Source: Streptomyces sp. NBC_00663
Lineage (GTDB): Bacteria; Actinomycetota; Actinomycetes; Streptomycetales; Streptomycetaceae
Reading direction: 5' to 3'
NCBI RefSeq assembly: GCF_036226885.1
Contig: NZ_CP109027.1
Span: forward strand, 7,688,001 to 7,752,000
Length of the DNA: 64,000 nucleotides
How positions within the stretch are numbered: position 1 is the first letter of the stretch; the number at the start of each line of letters is the position of its first letter. The notes under the pieces are model-generated. The model was not told the origin of the DNA and made no database searches. It saw only the letters and a program-made list of their open reading frames with translations. Below, one piece after another: positions 49,156-56,647 of this stretch. A program made the translations under genes and the position numbers.

Positions 49156-50685
49156 TCAGTCGACGGCCTCCACCGTGACCTGGCCGCCCGCCATCGCGAG
49201 ACCCAGCGCCCGTTCGTCCGCCTCGTTCTTGTCGTACGACGCCGTGATCCGGCCCTCGTACATGACCAGCACCCGGTCCGCCAGCCCCCGGATCTCGCTC
49301 AGCTCGGCCGAGACGAGGAGGACGGCGTGACCGGCGTCGCGGTAGGCGATCAGCTGGTCGTGGATGTTCTGGATGGCGCCGATGTCGACCCCGCGGGTCG
49401 GCTGCTCGACGAGCAACAGCGGTGCCTCGTGGGCGAGTTCACGGCCGATGAGCAGCTTCTGGAGATTGCCGCCGGACAGCGCGGACGCCGGTACCTCGGG
49501 GGACGGGGCCTTGATGCCGAACCGCTCGGTCAACTGCCGTGCGTGGGACCGGACTCCGGTCGGGGGCAGCAGGCCGCGGGACGACAGGGTCGTACGGTGG
49601 TGTCCCATCGCGAGGTTCTCGGCGACGGACGCGGCAGGGGCCGTACCGACCGCGTGACGGTCCTCGGGGACGTACGCCAGCCCCTTGAGGCGGCGTTCGG
49701 TGGCCGAAGCGTGGGTGATGTCCTGAGCGAGGAGCGTCACCCTCCCCGCAGTGGTCGGCCGCAGTCCGGCCAGCGCCTCGATCAGCTCGCTCTGGCCGTT
49801 GCCCGCGACGCCCGCGATGCCGACGATCTCGCCCGCCCGCACCGTGAGCGAGGCCTCGCGCACCCCGTCGGTGGTGAGGCCGGACACGGCCAGGACCACG
49901 TCGGCCGGGGTGCCCGGGGCGTGGACGCGGTCGAGTTCGACCGCGCGGCCGGTCATCGCGGCGGCGATCTCGTCGGCGGAGGTCTCCGCGGTGACCAGCC
50001 GGGCGACCACCCGGCCGTCCCGCAGGACGGTCACACGGTCGCTGCCCTCTAGGACCTCGCGCAGCTTGTGCGTGACGAGGATCACCGTACGGCCCTGCGC
50101 GGCCAGCGACTTGAGGACCGCGAACAGCGCGTCCGCCTCGGATGGTGTGAGGACCGCCGTCGGCTCGTCGAGGATCAGCGTGCGGGCGCCGCGGTGCAGC
50201 AGCTTGAGGATCTCGACGCGCTGGCGCAGGCCGACCGGCAGGTCGCCGACGCGCGCGTCCGGGTCCACGGCCAGGCCGTGCTCCTCGGCGAGTTCACGCA
50301 CCCGGCGGCGGGCCGCGGCCCGGTCCACCAGGCCGAAGCGGCGCGGCTCGGCGGCGTAGACGACGTTCTCGGCCACGCTCAGCGAGTCGAACAGCTTGAA
50401 GCTCTGGTGGACCATGCCGAGTCCGGCGGCCATCGCGTCACCCGGGCTGGCGAAGTCCGCCTCGCGTCCGTCGACGAGGACCGAACCGGCATCCGCGCGT
50501 GTCATGCCGTACAGGATCGACATGAGCGTGGACTTGCCCGCGCCGTTCTCGCCCATGAGGGCGTGGATCTCGCCGTGGCGGACGGTCAGGTCGACGGCGT
50601 CGTTGGCGAGCGTGCCGGGGAACCGCTTGGTGATTCCCCGGAGCTCGACGGCGACGTCCTGGGCGTCAGCTCGCGGCGGGGTCAT
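49156..50685 (-). CDS. BMP-type nucleoside ABC transporter ATPase (double domain)
   Basis: This 509-residue protein has two fused ABC domains. The first has Walker A GENGAGKSTL, signature VGLRQRVEILKLL and Walker B LILDEPTAVLTP; the second has GIAGVAGNGQSELIEAL (altered Walker A) and LSGGNLQKLLIGREL with LLLVEQPTRGVD. This arrangement is shared by RbsA-like and nucleoside BMP importers. Its ATG lies inside the last 20 bases of the lipoprotein gene. Confidence 0.9.
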   Translation of the reverse strand: MTPPRADAQDVAVELRGITKRFPGTLANDAVDLTVRHGEIHALMGENGAGKSTLMSILYGMTRADAGSVLVDGREADFASPGDAMAAGLGMVHQSFKLFDSLSVAENVVYAAEPRRFGLVDRAAARRRVRELAEEHGLAVDPDARVGDLPVGLRQRVEILKLLHRGARTLILDEPTAVLTPSEADALFAVLKSLAAQGRTVILVTHKLREVLEGSDRVTVLRDGRVVARLVTAETSADEIAAAMTGRAVELDRVHAPGTPADVVLAVSGLTTDGVREASLTVRAGEIVGIAGVAGNGQSELIEALAGLRPTTAGRVTLLAQDITHASATERRLKGLAYVPEDRHAVGTAPAASVAENLAMGHHRTTLSSRGLLPPTGVRSHARQLTERFGIKAPSPEVPASALSGGNLQKLLIGRELAHEAPLLLVEQPTRGVDIGAIQNIHDQLIAYRDAGHAVLLVSAELSEIRGLADRVLVMYEGRITASYDKNEADERALGLAMAGGQVTVEAVD

Positions 50686-51715
50686 CGACCGTCAGCTTCC
50701 CGGACACGATCTGGTCGCGCAGTTCCTTGACCTTCGCGAGGACGTCCGTGTGGTCGGCGATCACGCACTTCGACGTCGCGACGCCGTCCTCCAGGCCGGT
50801 CAGGCTGATGCCGCCCTCCTTGAGGCCGTAGGAGACGGTCGTGCCCGTCTTGCCGCCGAGCACCGACTCGATGCCCTTCTCGACAGCGATGTCCGTGCGC
50901 TTGATCACGTTGTCGACGACCGTGCCGGGCGCCGCGGTGCACTGGTTGACGTCGACGCCGTACGCGTAGGCGCCCTTGGCCTTCGCGGCCTCGAAGACGC
51001 CGTAGTTGCCGGCCGCCGCGGCCGCCATGAGCTGGTCGTAGCCCTTGGCGAGCAGGGTGCCCGCCTGCTCCTTGGCGCGGGCCGAGTCGTCGAAGGGGGA
51101 CTGTCCGCCGACGAAGCGGGTGTCCGTGGTGGTCTTCGGCGCGACCTTCTTGGCGCCGGCCGCGAACGGGTCGCTGTAGCGGCGGAACTGGGGCGTGTCG
51201 AGGACGTCGACCGCGCCGACCTTGCCGGACTTGCTGAGCAGGCCCGCCTCGGCACCGGCGAGGTAGACGCCCTCGTGCTCACGGAAGACCGCGCAACTGA
51301 CGTTCTTGAAGGTCTTGGTGGTGCAGGCGTCGATGATCAGGAACTGCTGCTTCGGATTCTTCTCGGCCTGCTGGGCGACGATGTCCGCGAACTCGAAGCC
51401 CACCAGCACGATGACGTCCGGCTTGGCGTCAACCGCCGCCTGCACGTTCTGCTGCTGGGAGGCGGTGTCGGTGGACTCGTAGACCTTCTGCGTGCCGTCG
51501 TGCTTCTTCGCCGCGGACTTGATGCCGCTGACGGCGAGCTTCAGGAACTCGTTCTGGCCGACGGCGTCCGGGGTGACGAGCGTGAACGACGTGTCGCTGC
51601 CCGCGCTCGCGCCGCCGGAGTCCTTCTTCGCGGCGGCGTTGCAGGCGGTGGCCGCGGTGACCATCAGCGCGGTGGCGGCGGCGACCTGGAGGGTACGGCG
51701 GGATCTACGGAGCAT
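50666..51715 (-). CDS. BMP-family nucleoside-binding lipoprotein
   Basis: This 349-residue lipoprotein has a lipobox TAAC-type end (ATAC, Cys25) after an Arg-rich signal. The mature part is a BMP/PnrA domain (LVTPDAVGQNEFLKLAVSGI, VLVGFEFADIVAQQA, HEGVYLAGAEAG) that binds purine nucleosides in characterised members. As first gene of an operon with a phosphorylase and MTA deaminase, methylthioadenosine or a related nucleoside is the inferred ligand. A leader ORF and a strong ribosome site lie upstream. Confidence 0.88.
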   Translation of the reverse strand: MLRRSRRTLQVAAATALMVTAATACNAAAKKDSGGASAGSDTSFTLVTPDAVGQNEFLKLAVSGIKSAAKKHDGTQKVYESTDTASQQQNVQAAVDAKPDVIVLVGFEFADIVAQQAEKNPKQQFLIIDACTTKTFKNVSCAVFREHEGVYLAGAEAGLLSKSGKVGAVDVLDTPQFRRYSDPFAAGAKKVAPKTTTDTRFVGGQSPFDDSARAKEQAGTLLAKGYDQLMAAAAAGNYGVFEAAKAKGAYAYGVDVNQCTAAPGTVVDNVIKRTDIAVEKGIESVLGGKTGTTVSYGLKEGGISLTGLEDGVATSKCVIADHTDVLAKVKELRDQIVSGKLTVDDPAAS

Positions 51716-51794
51716 CGGGGGAGACCTTCCGGATACGGCGATGCGCGCTCCGTCGGGAGCGCGTGAGGGTGGACGGGGACGCTACGGGGACGGG

Positions 51795-51860
51795 TCAGCG
51801 TCGACAGCCGTCGCCGGCACACCGGCCGAAGTCGAGGAAACGGCGCTTGGTCAGCAGCAC
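51795..51860 (-). CDS. 21-residue leader peptide of the nucleoside-import operon
   Basis: A 22-codon ORF (GTG start, TGA stop) has a near-perfect ribosome site, AAGGAGG, 7 bases upstream, the best in this stretch. It reads MLLTKRRFLDFGRC and ends with a second Cys before two Arg. Basic short ORFs with an RR-x-x-D-x-x-R pattern ending with Cys are frequent before sulfur genes in streptomycetes. The ORF stops 79 bases before the lipoprotein start. It is likely a cis-acting leader, with attenuation by charged tRNA inferred. Confidence 0.6.
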   Translation of the reverse strand: MLLTKRRFLDFGRCAGDGCRR

Positions 51861-51939
51861 GGTCTTTCCTCCTTCGTCTCGATCTGCGGACTGATTGGCG
51901 GACAGTAGCATCCGTTTCCGGACACCCGCCCGACTGTCT

Positions 51940-51953
51940 CGAACTATGGTTCG
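51940..51953. promoter_or_regulatory. dyad upstream of mtnA
   Basis: CGAAC-TATG-GTTCG is a perfect 5-4-5 inverted repeat, 52 bases before the mtnA start and 79 bases before the leader ORF on the other strand, at the centre of the divergent promoter region. Confidence 0.4.
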
Positions 51954-52005
51954 TGCAGGTCATGTACGGTGGCGGAGACCACCGGAACATCAGGAGTGTC
52001 CCGAT

Positions 52006-53037
52006 ATGCCCCAGGAATTGCGCGCGGTCGAGTGGACCGGGGAGAGCCTCGCCCTCATCGACCAGACGTTGCTGCCGCAGCGCACCGAGACAAGGGATGT
52101 CCGCGATGTGGACACCTTGGTCGATGCGATCCAGCGTCTCGTGGTCCGTGGCGCGCCCGCCATCGGGGCGGCCGGCGCGTACGGCGTCGCGCTCGCGCTC
52201 ATCGAGGGGCGGCGCGAGGGCTGGTCGGTGGACGAGGTGCGCGCGGCCGTCGCCCGGGTCCGTGCGGCCCGCCCCACGGCCGTCAACCTCATGGTGTGCG
52301 TGGACCGCGTCATGGCCCGCTTCGAGGAGGGCCTCGACGCGGTACTGGCGGAGGCCGCCGCCGTCCAGCGCGAGGACGTCGAGGCGAACCGCGCGATGGG
52401 CGCGCACGGCGCCGACTGGCTGCTCGAACTGGTCGGCGAGGACCGGCCGTTGCGCATCCTGACCCACTGCAACACCGGCGCCCTCGCGACCGCGGGCTGG
52501 GGCACGGCACTCGGCGTCATCCGCGAACTCCACGCCCGCGGACGCCTGGAGGTCGTGTACGCCGACGAGACGCGCCCGCTGCTCCAGGGATCCCGGCTCA
52601 CCGCCTGGGAGTTGGTCCAGGAAGGCATACCGCACTACGTCCAGGCCGACGGGGCCGCCGCCGGGACCATTCTGCGCGGCGAGGTCGACGCGGCCATAGT
52701 CGGCGCGGACCGCATAGCGGCCAATGGCGACACCGCCAACAAGGTCGGCACGGTCGGCGTCGCGCTCGCCTGCGCCGACGCCGGCATCCCGTTCCTGGTG
52801 GCCGCGCCGACGACGACGGTCGACCTCGCCACCAAGACCGGCGACGACATCCACATCGAACTCCGTGGTGAGGCCGAGGTGTTGGAGTGGGGCGGGGTGC
52901 GGACGGCACCCGCCGAGTCACGCGGCCACAACCCCGCCTTCGACGTGACGCCGGGGCGGTTGGTGACGGGGCTGGTGACCGAGCGGGGTGTCCTGGAGGT
53001 CTCCGCCGGTCAACTGCCCGGCGATCACCTGAAGTAG
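52006..53037 (+). CDS. mtnA: S-methyl-5-thioribose-1-phosphate isomerase
   Basis: This 343-residue enzyme converts methylthioribose-1-phosphate to methylthioribulose-1-phosphate. Family motifs are complete: VVRGAPAIGAAGAYG, THCNTGALAT with the catalytic Cys, DETRPLLQGSRLTAWEL, and GADRIAANGDTANKVGT with the catalytic Asp. ATG at 52006, with AGGAG 10 bases upstream. It forms its own plus-strand unit between two minus-strand units, divergent from the nucleoside importer, and ends with a 19-base hairpin. All salvage routes in the island meet at this step. Confidence 0.94.
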   Translation: MPQELRAVEWTGESLALIDQTLLPQRTETRDVRDVDTLVDAIQRLVVRGAPAIGAAGAYGVALALIEGRREGWSVDEVRAAVARVRAARPTAVNLMVCVDRVMARFEEGLDAVLAEAAAVQREDVEANRAMGAHGADWLLELVGEDRPLRILTHCNTGALATAGWGTALGVIRELHARGRLEVVYADETRPLLQGSRLTAWELVQEGIPHYVQADGAAAGTILRGEVDAAIVGADRIAANGDTANKVGTVGVALACADAGIPFLVAAPTTTVDLATKTGDDIHIELRGEAEVLEWGGVRTAPAESRGHNPAFDVTPGRLVTGLVTERGVLEVSAGQLPGDHLK

Positions 53038-53048
53038 AGCCTGCGGCA

Positions 53049-53090
53049 ACACGAAAGGGGACCCCCGGGATCGGGGGTCCCCTTTCGTGT
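53049..53090. terminator. hairpin between mtnA and mtnB
   Basis: A perfect 19-base stem (ACACGAAAGGGGACCCCCG / CGGGGGTCCCCTTTCGTGT) with a 4-base loop lies between the convergent genes, the longest hairpin in the window; it can stop transcription from both sides. Confidence 0.85.
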
Positions 53091-53113
53091 CGGTCCGCGC
53101 CGCGACAGCCGGT

Positions 53114-53722
53114 TCAGCGCTGCGACAGCTCCAACTCCAGCAGCCACTCCACCACTTCGGTGTGGTGGCGGGCCTGACGGGGGTCGGCACCCCAGACGTA
53201 CAGCCCGTGCCCCGCGACCACGACGGCCGGCATCCGCGGGTTCCGCGCCTTTTCCAGCCGGTCCCCGAGCACCTTCATGTCCTGGCTGTTGGCGATGACC
53301 GGCAGCGTCACCTCGACGTCGTGCGCGGGCTGGCCGACGCCCTTGAGCATCTCCACGTCCCGGAAGACGATCCCGCCGGGATCACGCCGCCCCATGGCCA
53401 CGGACGCCACCGTGTGGACGTGCACGACCGCCCCGGCGCCCGTCAGCGCGGCGACCCGCGCGTGCAGCTCGGCCTCGGCGGACGGCTTCCCGCCCCGCAC
53501 GGCCGCGCCCTGCCCGTCCACCAACACCACGTCGGCGGGCGTCAGTTCGCCCTTGTCGTGGCCGCTGGCGGTGACCGCGAGCCGCAGCGGGTCGCGGGTG
53601 AGCACCACGGAGAGGTTGCCGGAGGTGCCCCGCATCCAGCCGAAGGAGGCGAAGCGGGCGGACTCGGCGGCGAGGACCGCCCCCGCCTCCTCCAGGTCGA
53701 GTGCGCTGATCTCGGCGGTCAT
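53114..53722 (-). CDS. mtnB: methylthioribulose-1-phosphate dehydratase
   Basis: This 202-residue class II aldolase-fold enzyme has zinc ligands in VVHVHTVAS and AGHGLYVWG, and the catalytic Glu in SAEAELH; GTSGNLSV is the phosphate site. It turns MTRu-1-P into diketo-methylthiopentyl-1-phosphate. Its ATG overlaps the stop of mtnC, so mtnD-mtnC-mtnB are one coupled unit. Confidence 0.92.
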   Translation of the reverse strand: MTAEISALDLEEAGAVLAAESARFASFGWMRGTSGNLSVVLTRDPLRLAVTASGHDKGELTPADVVLVDGQGAAVRGGKPSAEAELHARVAALTGAGAVVHVHTVASVAMGRRDPGGIVFRDVEMLKGVGQPAHDVEVTLPVIANSQDMKVLGDRLEKARNPRMPAVVVAGHGLYVWGADPRQARHHTEVVEWLLELELSQR

Positions 53723-54438
53723 GCGGTGCTCCTAGAAACGGTGATCTCGTCGAACGTCCCCGCCTGCGCGTGGTCGCCGACGCCTTGCTCGTAGTACGGC
53801 TCCCCGGGCCGCCGGATGCCGACCGCGTGCCAGCCGGCCGCGCGGGCCGCGTCCAGCTCGCCGGGGCGGTCGGAGAGGAAGAGAAGCCGCGACGGCTCGA
53901 CGCCGCTCGCCCGCGCGATACGGCGGTACGACTCCGGCTCCTGCTTGGGCCCCGCGTTCTCGGTGTCGTACAGCCCCGAGACCAGGGAGGTCAGGTCGCC
54001 CTCCGGGCTGTTGGTGAACCACGCCCGCTGCGCGGCCACCGACCCGGACGAATACACGTACAACGTGAGGCCCGCCGCGTGCCACGCGCGCAGCCGCGGC
54101 ACGACGTCGTCGTAGAAGTGCGAGACGAGGTCGCCGCGGGCGAAGCCCTCGGACCAGATGATGCCCTGGAGGGTCTTCAGCGGGGTGGCCTTGCGGTCCT
54201 CGTCGAGCCAGGAGTTCAGGGCCTTCTCGACGGCCGCCGCGTCCGCGTCCGGGTCGCCGAGTTCCTCGCGGACCTGGGCGACGGCCCGCTGGATGTCCGG
54301 ATCACCGCTCCGCTCCGAGAGCAGTGCTCCGAAACGAGAGCGGGAGTACGGGTAGAGGACGTCGACGACGAAGCCCGTGGCGCTCGTGGTGCCCTCGATG
54401 TCGAGCACCACGGCGTCCACGTCGTACGACACACTCAT
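53719..54438 (-). CDS. mtnC: acireductone synthase (enolase-phosphatase E1)
   Basis: This 239-residue HAD-family protein begins with VVLDIEGTTSATGFVVD, where the usual second Asp of the HAD loop is Glu, the hallmark of E1. YVYSSGSVAAQRAWF and LFLSDRPGELDAARAAGW give motifs II to IV. It enolises and dephosphorylates the MtnB product. ATG at 54438 overlaps the mtnD stop (ATGA). Confidence 0.92.
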   Translation of the reverse strand: MSVSYDVDAVVLDIEGTTSATGFVVDVLYPYSRSRFGALLSERSGDPDIQRAVAQVREELGDPDADAAAVEKALNSWLDEDRKATPLKTLQGIIWSEGFARGDLVSHFYDDVVPRLRAWHAAGLTLYVYSSGSVAAQRAWFTNSPEGDLTSLVSGLYDTENAGPKQEPESYRRIARASGVEPSRLLFLSDRPGELDAARAAGWHAVGIRRPGEPYYEQGVGDHAQAGTFDEITVSRSTA

Positions 54439-55034
54439 GCGGAGGCCTTGTCCGCCTCGTAGCCCGCCGCGATCGTGTCGTAGTCCGGGAAGCGGGACGC
54501 GATCGTCGAGCCGGTGAAGTTGCCGATCCAGCCGTCCTCCTCGTGGAAGAAGCGGATCGCGGTGAACGACGGGTGGGTGCCCATGTCGAACCAGTGGGTG
54601 GTGCCGCGCGGGACGCCCAGCAGGTCGCCCTTCTCGCAGAAGACCGCGTGCACCTCGCCGTTCACGTGGAGGTAGAAGATCCCGGAGCCCGAGACGAAGA
54701 AGCGGACCTCGTCATCGTCGTCGTGCGTGTGCTCCTGGAGGAACTTCTCGCGGGCGGCCCTGGCCTTCGCCGGGAACTCCGGGTCGTCACTGGGGTGCAG
54801 ACCGAGGACGTCGACGGTGGTGAAGCCCTCCTCGGCGTTCAGCTTCTCGATCTCGGGGCCGTACGCGGCGAAGACGGTGTCGCTGTCGGCGTCGAAGGGC
54901 ACGTCCTCGCGGATCGGCCACTGCTCGTAACGCACACCGAGCGGCTTGAGCGCCTCGGCGATCTCGGCGGGGTCCGAGGTGCGGCGGACCTGCGTCTCGG
55001 GGCCGGACTCGGACCAGGTGGTCAGCAGCGTCAT
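54435..55034 (-). CDS. mtnD: acireductone dioxygenase
   Basis: This 199-residue cupin oxidises acireductone to ketomethylthiobutyrate and formate with Fe2+; the Ni form produces CO. The metal ligands HTHDDDDEV (His-x-His-x4-Glu) and the later His in GTTHWFDMG are present. ATG at 55034 follows TGGAG. An upstream frame to 55085 exists but has no homologous sequence. A Cys-rich leader ORF lies 103 bases upstream. The last step, transamination to methionine, has no gene here. Confidence 0.92.
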   Translation of the reverse strand: MTLLTTWSESGPETQVRRTSDPAEIAEALKPLGVRYEQWPIREDVPFDADSDTVFAAYGPEIEKLNAEEGFTTVDVLGLHPSDDPEFPAKARAAREKFLQEHTHDDDDEVRFFVSGSGIFYLHVNGEVHAVFCEKGDLLGVPRGTTHWFDMGTHPSFTAIRFFHEEDGWIGNFTGSTIASRFPDYDTIAAGYEADKASA

Positions 55035-55043
55035 GGGAACAAC

Positions 55044-55090
55044 TCCAGGAGTCTGGAAGGAAAGTCCGGATACCGAGACAAGCACCGGAC
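55044..55090 (-). promoter_or_regulatory. possible attenuator hairpins before mtnD
   Basis: Two small stems lie between the leader stop and mtnD: TCCAG-GAGT-CTGGA (55044-55057), which overlaps the mtnD ribosome site, and GTCCGG/CCGGAC (55064-55069 with 55085-55090). They could mask the ribosome site when the leader is fully translated. They are weak; the assignment rests on position. Confidence 0.35.
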
Positions 55091-55137
55091 GGGCGGGGGA
55101 GGAAGAGGGAGGCGGCGAAACGCGGCGGGACAGTCGG

Positions 55138-55212
55138 TCAGCCGAGACACAGCACGCGGCAACAGCGGCGCATGCAGGGCATACGCAGCGCTTTTGCGGC
55201 TGGTGTCGTCAT
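55138..55212 (-). CDS. Cys-rich 24-residue leader peptide of mtnDCB
   Basis: A 25-codon ORF with GAGG five bases before the ATG at 55212 encodes a peptide ending MPCMRRCCRVLCLG. It has four Cys and three Met in 24 residues, clustered in the last half. Nothing else in this window has such composition. Ending 103 bases before mtnD, it fits a cysteine-tRNA-sensing leader that controls the acireductone part of the pathway. Internal ATGs at 55182 and 55173 could also serve as start and keep the Cys tract. Confidence 0.6.
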   Translation of the reverse strand: MTTPAAKALRMPCMRRCCRVLCLG

Positions 55213-55295
55213 CGGGGCCTCACTGTGCCGGGTCGGGTGCCGGTCCCGCGATGGTAACCCGCCATGTCAGGTCAATCAGGTGTGACGTAGTCGTT

Positions 55296-55310
55296 GTCTC
55301 ACGTGCTGAG
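55296..55310. promoter_or_regulatory. dyad in the divergent mtnDCB / importer promoter region
   Basis: TCTCA-CGTGC-TGAGA is a perfect 5-5-5 inverted repeat midway between the two leader ORFs, 84 bases from the left leader start and 54 bases from the right one. TGTCTC also occurs in the FadR operator and beside the mtnA dyad, which may be chance. Confidence 0.35.
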
Positions 55311-55327
55311 AAACCGCTTCCGCTCCT

Positions 55328-55357
55328 TTGACGTATGGCTGAAATCGTTCTCATGAT
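55328..55357 (+). promoter_or_regulatory. promoter of the importer-mtnK operon
   Basis: TTGACG (55328-55333), an 18-base spacer and CATGAT (55352-55357) fit a vegetative promoter. The predicted start point falls at or one base from the ATG at 55364, so the leader ORF would be leaderless. Confidence 0.5.
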
Positions 55358-55363
55358 CTGCAT

Positions 55364-55435
55364 ATGAAGACGCTGCTGCTTGTACGGCGGCTGTACGTGG
55401 ACCTGCTCCGGACGACCACCGCCAGCTGTCGCTGA
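55364..55435 (+). CDS. 23-residue leader peptide of the importer-mtnK operon
   Basis: A 24-codon ORF encodes MKTLLLVRRLYVDLLRTTT followed by an ASCR ending. The RR-x-x-VDLLR core with a Cys near the end closely follows the pattern I know from streptomycete leader peptides that precede sulfur-assimilation operons. There is no ribosome site, but a promoter placed for a leaderless mRNA. It stops 114 bases before the lipoprotein gene. Regulatory function is inferred. Confidence 0.6.
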   Translation: MKTLLLVRRLYVDLLRTTTASCR

Positions 55436-55549
55436 CCCCTCCCGGAGCCCCGCCCCGCCCTTCTCGCGGTGGCGCATTCCTTCCTGCTCGTGCTCCGGGC
55501 CCGGCACCCCCTTCATCCGCTCTGCACCACCCCGCACCTGGAGCCCCTC

Positions 55550-56647
55550 ATGTCCCGCACCCGTCTGCCCCTCGCCGCGCTCTCCCTCGCCTCCGTGTCC
55601 GCGCTCGTGCTCTCCGGCTGCTCGCAGTCCACCGACGCCTCCAAGGACACCGGCGACACCGCCGCCTCCGCGTCAGCCGCCACCGGGAAGAAGCCCGCCC
55701 CCTTCAGCGCGGGCGCGGTCAAGGTCGCCCTGGTCAGGCAGAGCGGCGCCGGCGACTACTTCGAGCAGTGGGGCAACGGAGCCAAGGCGCAGGCCAAGGC
55801 CCTCGGCATCGACCTGACCGTGTACGACGCCCAGGCCGACAACGCCAAGCAGGCCACCGACCTCTCCTCGGCCATCAACTCCGGCGCCAAGGCGATCATC
55901 ATCGACCACGGCTTCCCGGCCACCATCCAGCCGGAGATCGACAAGGCCGTGAAGAAGGGCATCAAGGTCGTCGTCTACGACGTCGAGACGGCCACCAAGG
56001 GGGTCGTCTCCACCAAGCAGGACGACGCGAGCATGGCCCAGGCCGTCCTCGACGTGATGGCCAAGGAGGTCGGCAAGGACGCCAAGGTCGGCTACGTCAA
56101 CGTCGCCGGGTACGCCGCCCTCGACAAGCGGAACACGGTGTGGGCGAAGGAGGCCGCCGCACAGGGCTGGAAGCAGCAGTTCAAGGTCGGCAAGGTCACC
56201 GACTCCACGGCCACCGACAACGTTCCCCTCGTCTCCGCCGCGCTCACCCAGCACGGCGATGTCGCCGGTGTCTTCGCCCCCTACGACGAGCTCGCCAAGG
56301 GCACCGTCCTCGCCGTGCAGAACAAGAAGCTCCAGGACAAGGTGAAGGTCTTCGGCGCGGACGTCTCCAACGCCGACATCCAGCAGATGACCGCCGCCGA
56401 CAGCCCCTGGGTCGCCACGGCCGGCACCGACCCGTCCGCGGTCGGCGCCGCCGTCGTCCGCACCACCGCCCTTGAGCTGGCCGGCCAACTGAACAAGACC
56501 TCCGTCGAGTTCCCGGCCGTCGCCATCACGCAGGACTTCCTGCGCGAGAAGAAGATCGAGAACATGGACCAGCTGCGCGAGGCGCTGCCCGCGCTGAACC
56601 TGGCCCAGGTCTCGACCGCGGACTGGATCTCCAATGTCGCCCACTGA
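55550..56647 (+). CDS. sugar-type ABC substrate-binding lipoprotein, candidate methylthioribose-binding protein
   Basis: This 365-residue lipoprotein has a lipobox LSGC (Cys24) and a ribose/AI-2-type periplasmic-binding domain (Peripla_BP_4; VALVRQSGAGDYFEQWGNGA, AIIIDHGFPATI, GVFAPYDELAKG). ATG at 55550 follows TGGAG. It is the first protein gene of a four-gene operon that ends with mtnK, the kinase for methylthioribose, so methylthioribose or a related 5-thio sugar is the inferred ligand. Confidence 0.85.
   Translation: MSRTRLPLAALSLASVSALVLSGCSQSTDASKDTGDTAASASAATGKKPAPFSAGAVKVALVRQSGAGDYFEQWGNGAKAQAKALGIDLTVYDAQADNAKQATDLSSAINSGAKAIIIDHGFPATIQPEIDKAVKKGIKVVVYDVETATKGVVSTKQDDASMAQAVLDVMAKEVGKDAKVGYVNVAGYAALDKRNTVWAKEAAAQGWKQQFKVGKVTDSTATDNVPLVSAALTQHGDVAGVFAPYDELAKGTVLAVQNKKLQDKVKVFGADVSNADIQQMTAADSPWVATAGTDPSAVGAAVVRTTALELAGQLNKTSVEFPAVAITQDFLREKKIENMDQLREALPALNLAQVSTADWISNVAH

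Noticed and set aside
51716..52005. A SAM or SAH riboswitch before mtnA or the importer operon
   Set aside because: No recognisable SAM-I to SAM-IV or SAH core could be seen by eye in 51716-52005 or 55035-55549. A covariance-model search would be decisive.
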